From positions 1-8,245 of the forward strand of contig JAUQXG010000215.1 of assembly GCA_030834765.1 (NCBI GenBank): a stretch of 8,245 bases of DNA, in the 5' to 3' direction. Shown one piece after another: positions 5,761-8,245 of the stretch. Numbering within the stretch: the stretch's first letter is position 1; each line of letters begins with the position of its first letter. Position numbers and translations under genes: made by a program. The notes under the pieces were generated by a model, which saw only the letters and a list, made by a program, of their open reading frames with translations, ran no database searches and was not told the origin of the DNA. The DNA is from Lutispora sp. (lineage in GTDB: Bacteria; Bacillota; Clostridia; Lutisporales; Lutisporaceae).

Positions 5761-7365
5761 TTACTTTATAAACCCTCTTTTCTTTAATGTACTTGAAAGT
5801 CTCTTACCTCCAGGGGCTAAAGCTAATTCTTCTTCCGTAACACCCTTTATAAGTATTAACACAATAGCATATATAAATGCAGCTAAACACATGCTGATCA
5901 ACGTAGCCCAAGAATTTTTCATTGTAGAAATAAATATGAATCTATAGCTAAAATATGCTGTTGCTGTCATAGCAATGGTTGCTACCAGTGGCTTTAGGGT
6001 AATTCTAAAGAAGTTCATATTGGACTTTTGATATTTTACCAAGGATCTTAAATTTAAAATAGCTGAAACTGCATAACCAATAACAGTTCCTAAAGCTGCT
6101 CCCCTAATATTTATAGAAGGTATTGAAGTCAAGGAATAGCTTATTACTAGCTTTACAGCCGCTCCTATTATCATATTTACTACTGGTACATTTTGTTTTC
6201 CCATACCTTGAAGTATTCCTGTCAAAGTCTGAACAAGGGTAAGGAATATAATGGAAGGTGCTAGATATTTAAGAGCCATACCCAATGTATAAGACTCTTT
6301 GGGATAAATCATTGTCATGATTGGATCTGCTAATATAAAAAGCCCCATAGCAGCCGGCAATCCAATAAGAAGACTTATTCTGATACCTAACTCTGACTTT
6401 TTCTTAACCCCTTCCTTATCATTTTGTGCAAGGGATTGTGATATCGTCGGGACGAGACTAGCCGCCAAAGCGATGGTGAATACCTGAGGCAAATTTATAA
6501 AAGAAGTAGCCATCCCTGTCAACTGTCCATAGAGACTATTTGACATAGCTTGAGAAAAACCTGCTGCCTGAAGTCTATCCATTACTATGAAGACATCCAG
6601 AAGCCCCATTATCGGCATGATACTTCCACCAATGGTGATAGGTATAGAAAACTTAATAATCTTGCTTATTATGCTTGCTGTGGATTCTGAAGGCAATCCC
6701 TTGCAGTCTCGAATACCGCTTAAGATGTCAGGTTTCTTTTTCCTATAAAGAAATAAAAGTGTTAAAAAGCTAATAAGACCTCCTACTGTTGTTCCAAATA
6801 TGGCTCCAGCCGCAGCCTGGGTATATCCTAATGGTAAAAATATAAATACCAATACAAAGCCTATACCTACTCTGGCGATTTGCTCCGTTACCTGAGAAAC
6901 TGCACTGGGAGTCATGTTTTGCATACCTTGAAAATATCCTCTAAAAGCACCGCTCAGCGATACAGTGAACAAAGCTGGCGCTACTGCAAGTACGGATAAA
7001 TAAGCACCTGGATTTTTCAACAAATGGACTAGCTTGCCTGCAAACATAAATAAGATTCCTGAAAGCCCAAGTCCAACACACGTAAGCATTACTAAGGAAA
7101 CTTTAAATATTCTATGGGCTTCATCTCTTCTGCCCATCCCGATTTTTTCCGAAACCAATTTTGATATGGCTACAGGTATCACGCTAGAAGAAAAGTTCAA
7201 AAGTAGTATGTAAATCAGATATGCGGTCTGATAATATCCCATTCCCTCTGACTCGATTAACTGTCCAAGTGGTATTCTATATATTGCTCCCAATATTTTT
7301 GATATAACGCCTGCTGCAGCTAATATCACTGCACCCTTTAAAAAAGACTGTTTGCTGCTACTCAT
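5761..7365 (-). CDS. yabM: MurJ/SpoVB-family flippase at the yabM position
   Basis: This 534-residue multispan membrane protein of the MOP superfamily belongs to the YtgP/SpoVB/YabM group. It starts with 'FLKGAVILAAAGVISKILGAIYRIPLGQLI' split around the first helix. It continues with 'YYQTAYLIY', 'PVAISKLVSE' (64-73), 'FRGYFQGMQNMTPSAVSQ' (141-158), a second 'ILQGMGKQNVP' (384-394), and the C-terminal tail 'GKRLSSTLKKRG'. The family moves lipid-linked oligosaccharide or peptidoglycan precursors outward. Arg30 is kept in the first helix. In B. subtilis yabM sits between spoVT and yabN (mazG), exactly as here, so the symbol rests on position and family. Many annotations would call it spoVB. The ATG has AGGAGG (7371-7376) at 5 nt. 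It is the first gene of its unit, with a candidate promoter at 7421-7449. Confidence 0.88.
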   Translation of the reverse strand: MSSSKQSFLKGAVILAAAGVISKILGAIYRIPLGQLIESEGMGYYQTAYLIYILLLNFSSSVIPVAISKLVSEKIGMGRRDEAHRIFKVSLVMLTCVGLGLSGILFMFAGKLVHLLKNPGAYLSVLAVAPALFTVSLSGAFRGYFQGMQNMTPSAVSQVTEQIARVGIGFVLVFIFLPLGYTQAAAGAIFGTTVGGLISFLTLLFLYRKKKPDILSGIRDCKGLPSESTASIISKIIKFSIPITIGGSIMPIMGLLDVFIVMDRLQAAGFSQAMSNSLYGQLTGMATSFINLPQVFTIALAASLVPTISQSLAQNDKEGVKKKSELGIRISLLIGLPAAMGLFILADPIMTMIYPKESYTLGMALKYLAPSIIFLTLVQTLTGILQGMGKQNVPVVNMIIGAAVKLVISYSLTSIPSINIRGAALGTVIGYAVSAILNLRSLVKYQKSNMNFFRITLKPLVATIAMTATAYFSYRFIFISTMKNSWATLISMCLAAFIYAIVLILIKGVTEEELALAPGGKRLSSTLKKRGFIK

Positions 7366-7420
7366 CTTATCCTCCTATATGTTGCTAGAACATAACTATT
7401 CTATCACATCTTTATTCTAA

Positions 7421-7449
7421 ATTATACAGGAATAAGATAGTATAGAACA
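7421..7449 (-). promoter_or_regulatory. Possible promoter of the yabM-flippase-mazG unit
   Basis: The minus strand has a perfect TATAAT (7426 to 7421), preceded directly by TG. The hexamer 17 nt upstream, TGTTCT (7449 to 7444), is a poor -35, and a better one, TTGTGT (7452 to 7447), is 20 nt away. Some promoter is needed in 7377-7475 because a strong terminator closes spoVT just upstream. The leader would be about 50 nt. No other signal is clear in this gap. Confidence 0.4.
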
Positions 7450-7475
7450 CAAAAGTAAAAAAAGAGAGAAGCCAT

Positions 7476-7516
7476 AAAAATAATAGGCGCCTTCCTGTCT
7501 CGCAGGCGCGCCTATT
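7476..7516 (-). terminator. Terminator of spoVT, probably bidirectional
   Basis: AATAGGCGC (7482-7490) pairs exactly with GCGCCTATT (7508-7516). After a small internal loop, CCTG (7494-7497) pairs with CAGG (7503-7506) around a 5-nt loop. On the minus strand five U residues (7480-7476) follow after TTA. On the plus strand a T-rich run (7518-7527, interrupted by one C) also follows. It lies 9 nt after the spoVT stop codon (7526-7528) and is the most GC-rich stem in the window. Confidence 0.9.
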
Positions 7517-7525
7517 GTTTTTCTT

Positions 7526-8083
7526 TTATTGTTCCATTTGCTTTCCTAAAAAGCTTGCGGCTGTTTCAGCCAGTTTTACTTCTAGTTCTCCCATTTGATT
7601 GGTTGCTTCTTTGCTTAATATTATTACAGTACCGATACAATCTCCTTCTGTTACAATAGGAGCAATTACCTGCCCTGTATACTTTGGAGTGCCTTCTTCT
7701 TCTGCTATAATATTTATTACCTTATTATCTCCTGTAAGACTTGTCATAACTGCTGTTTTTTCTTCCATCATTCTTTCTAACGAAGCATTTACTCTCTTAT
7801 CCAGAAACTCTTTCTTTGATGCTCCGGATACTGCAATGATCGTATCTCGGTCTGTGATACAGATGATATGATCCATGGAATTATGTAATGATTCCGCGTA
7901 CTCTTTTGCAAAATCACCTAATTCTCCAATTGGAGAATATTTCTTCAGTATTACCTCTCCTTCTCTATCCGTAAATATCTCAAGAGGGTCACCTTCTCTT
8001 ATACGCAATGTTCTTCTTATTTCTTTCGGTATTACAACTCTTCCAAGGTCATCTATTCTTCTTACTATTCCTGTTGCTGTCAC
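7526..8083 (-). CDS. spoVT: Stage V sporulation transcription regulator SpoVT
   Basis: SpoVT is a forespore DNA-binding regulator that adjusts sigma-G-dependent genes for spore maturation and germination. This 185-residue protein has an N-terminal AbrB-type swapped-hairpin domain (about 1-52), 'TGIVRRIDDLGRVVIPKEIRR' split at 4-24, then 'TLRIREGDPLEIF' and 'GEVILKKYSPI'. A C-terminal GAF-like domain (about 58-182) follows, with 'IICITDRDTIIAVSGASKKEFL' (73-94) and the end 'AASFLGKQMEQ'. It is very close to B. subtilis SpoVT in length and sequence. The start is GTG (8081-8083), with AAGGAGG (8091-8097) at 7 nt, and the second residue lines up with the family start. It stands alone: a terminator follows, and upstream are a sigma-G-like promoter and another terminator. 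Whether its GAF domain binds a ligand is not known. Confidence 0.97.
   Translation of the reverse strand: MTATGIVRRIDDLGRVVIPKEIRRTLRIREGDPLEIFTDREGEVILKKYSPIGELGDFAKEYAESLHNSMDHIICITDRDTIIAVSGASKKEFLDKRVNASLERMMEEKTAVMTSLTGDNKVINIIAEEEGTPKYTGQVIAPIVTEGDCIGTVIILSKEATNQMGELEVKLAETAASFLGKQMEQ
7921..7938. repeat. Perfect 18-bp palindrome inside spoVT
   Basis: ATTCTCCAATTGGAGAAT is its own reverse complement, with no spacer. It covers codons 49-55 of spoVT (Tyr-Ser-Pro-Ile-Gly-Glu-Leu), at the joint between the DNA-binding and GAF domains. It could be a protein-binding site or an accident of codon choice. Confidence 0.5.
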
Positions 8084-8130
8084 TTGTAATCCTCCTTGTT
8101 TTAATTAACATAATTTCTTTATTGTAAGGT

Positions 8131-8161
8131 TATTATTTTACCAACATAGTTGTTTTATGCA
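8131..8161 (-). promoter_or_regulatory. Possible sigma-G-type promoter of spoVT
   Basis: TGCATA (8161 to 8156) and AATAATA (8137 to 8131) on the minus strand are spaced by 18 nt. The B. subtilis sigma-G pattern is about TGMATA, N17-18, CATNMTA, so the -35 fits fully and the -10 fits except for its first C. spoVT is a sigma-G gene in B. subtilis. The start would be near 8124, with a leader of about 40 nt. AT-rich background makes chance matches possible. Confidence 0.45.
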
Positions 8162-8216
8162 CATTTTTGTTAAAATTCCTTTATATTTGAAACTCCTTAT
8201 AAATATTAGAGAAAGT

Positions 8217-8245
8217 AAAAAGAAGTCTGAGGCTGTGTATATCAC
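8217..8245 (-). terminator. 3' half of a terminator cut by the right edge
   Basis: On the minus strand the window opens with GTG, ATATA, CAC, then AGCCTCAGACT and the U-rich TTCTTTTT (8224-8217). GTG and CAC (8245-8243 with 8237-8235) already pair around a 5-nt loop, and the GC-richer arm is followed by a U-tract. This is what the downstream arm of a terminator for a minus-strand gene beyond the edge would look like. The upstream arm is not in the window, so this is partly inference. Confidence 0.5.

Overview
The window looks like a chromosomal segment of a spore-forming, low-GC Firmicute, most likely a member of the Clostridia. It is AT-rich, has strong AGGAGG ribosome sites, and every gene lies on the minus strand. 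Read in the direction of transcription (right to left), the order is spoVT, a yabM-like flippase, a second flippase paralogue, mazG (yabN type), hup, rqcP (yabO), yabP, yabQ, divIC and yabR. This is the conserved sporulation, division and translation cluster also known from Bacillus subtilis. The HU gene between mazG and rqcP and the doubled flippase are clostridial-style variations. I assign no species.

Region by region. 8084-8245 holds what looks like the 3' half of a terminator for a gene beyond the right edge, then a possible sigma-G-type promoter for spoVT. spoVT (7526-8083, GTG start) is a separate unit closed by a strong bidirectional terminator (7476-7516). A probable promoter near 7421-7449 starts the next unit. 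That unit contains two tandem MurJ/SpoVB-like flippases only 2 nt apart, mazG 16 nt further on, and hup. A perfect 12-bp terminator follows hup and ends 3 nt before the rqcP ribosome site. rqcP is followed by a 96-nt leader. This leader carries a good sigma-E-type promoter for yabP and a long hairpin that buries the yabP ribosome site in read-through transcripts. yabQ and divIC follow. divIC may have its own weak vegetative promoter. yabR has a clear sigma-A promoter (TTGACA, N17, TAATAT) and a clear terminator. The left edge carries a ribosome-site-like sequence for a further minus-strand gene just outside.

How the genes fit together. SpoVT is a forespore regulator. YabP and YabQ are mother-cell sporulation proteins. 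The flippases probably move lipid-linked cell-wall or spore-coat precursors. DivIC is a division protein. RqcP rescues stalled ribosomes, YabR is an S1-domain RNA-binding protein, MazG-type YabN cleaves NTPs, and HU packs DNA. Housekeeping and sporulation genes therefore share one strand and partly one transcript. The most interesting signals are regulatory: internal terminators, internal promoters and a masked ribosome site that could separate their expression.

I see no mobile element, CRISPR array, RNA gene or toxin-antitoxin system, and no gene cluster that looks new. The novelty, if any, is in the leader structures and in the divergent second flippase.
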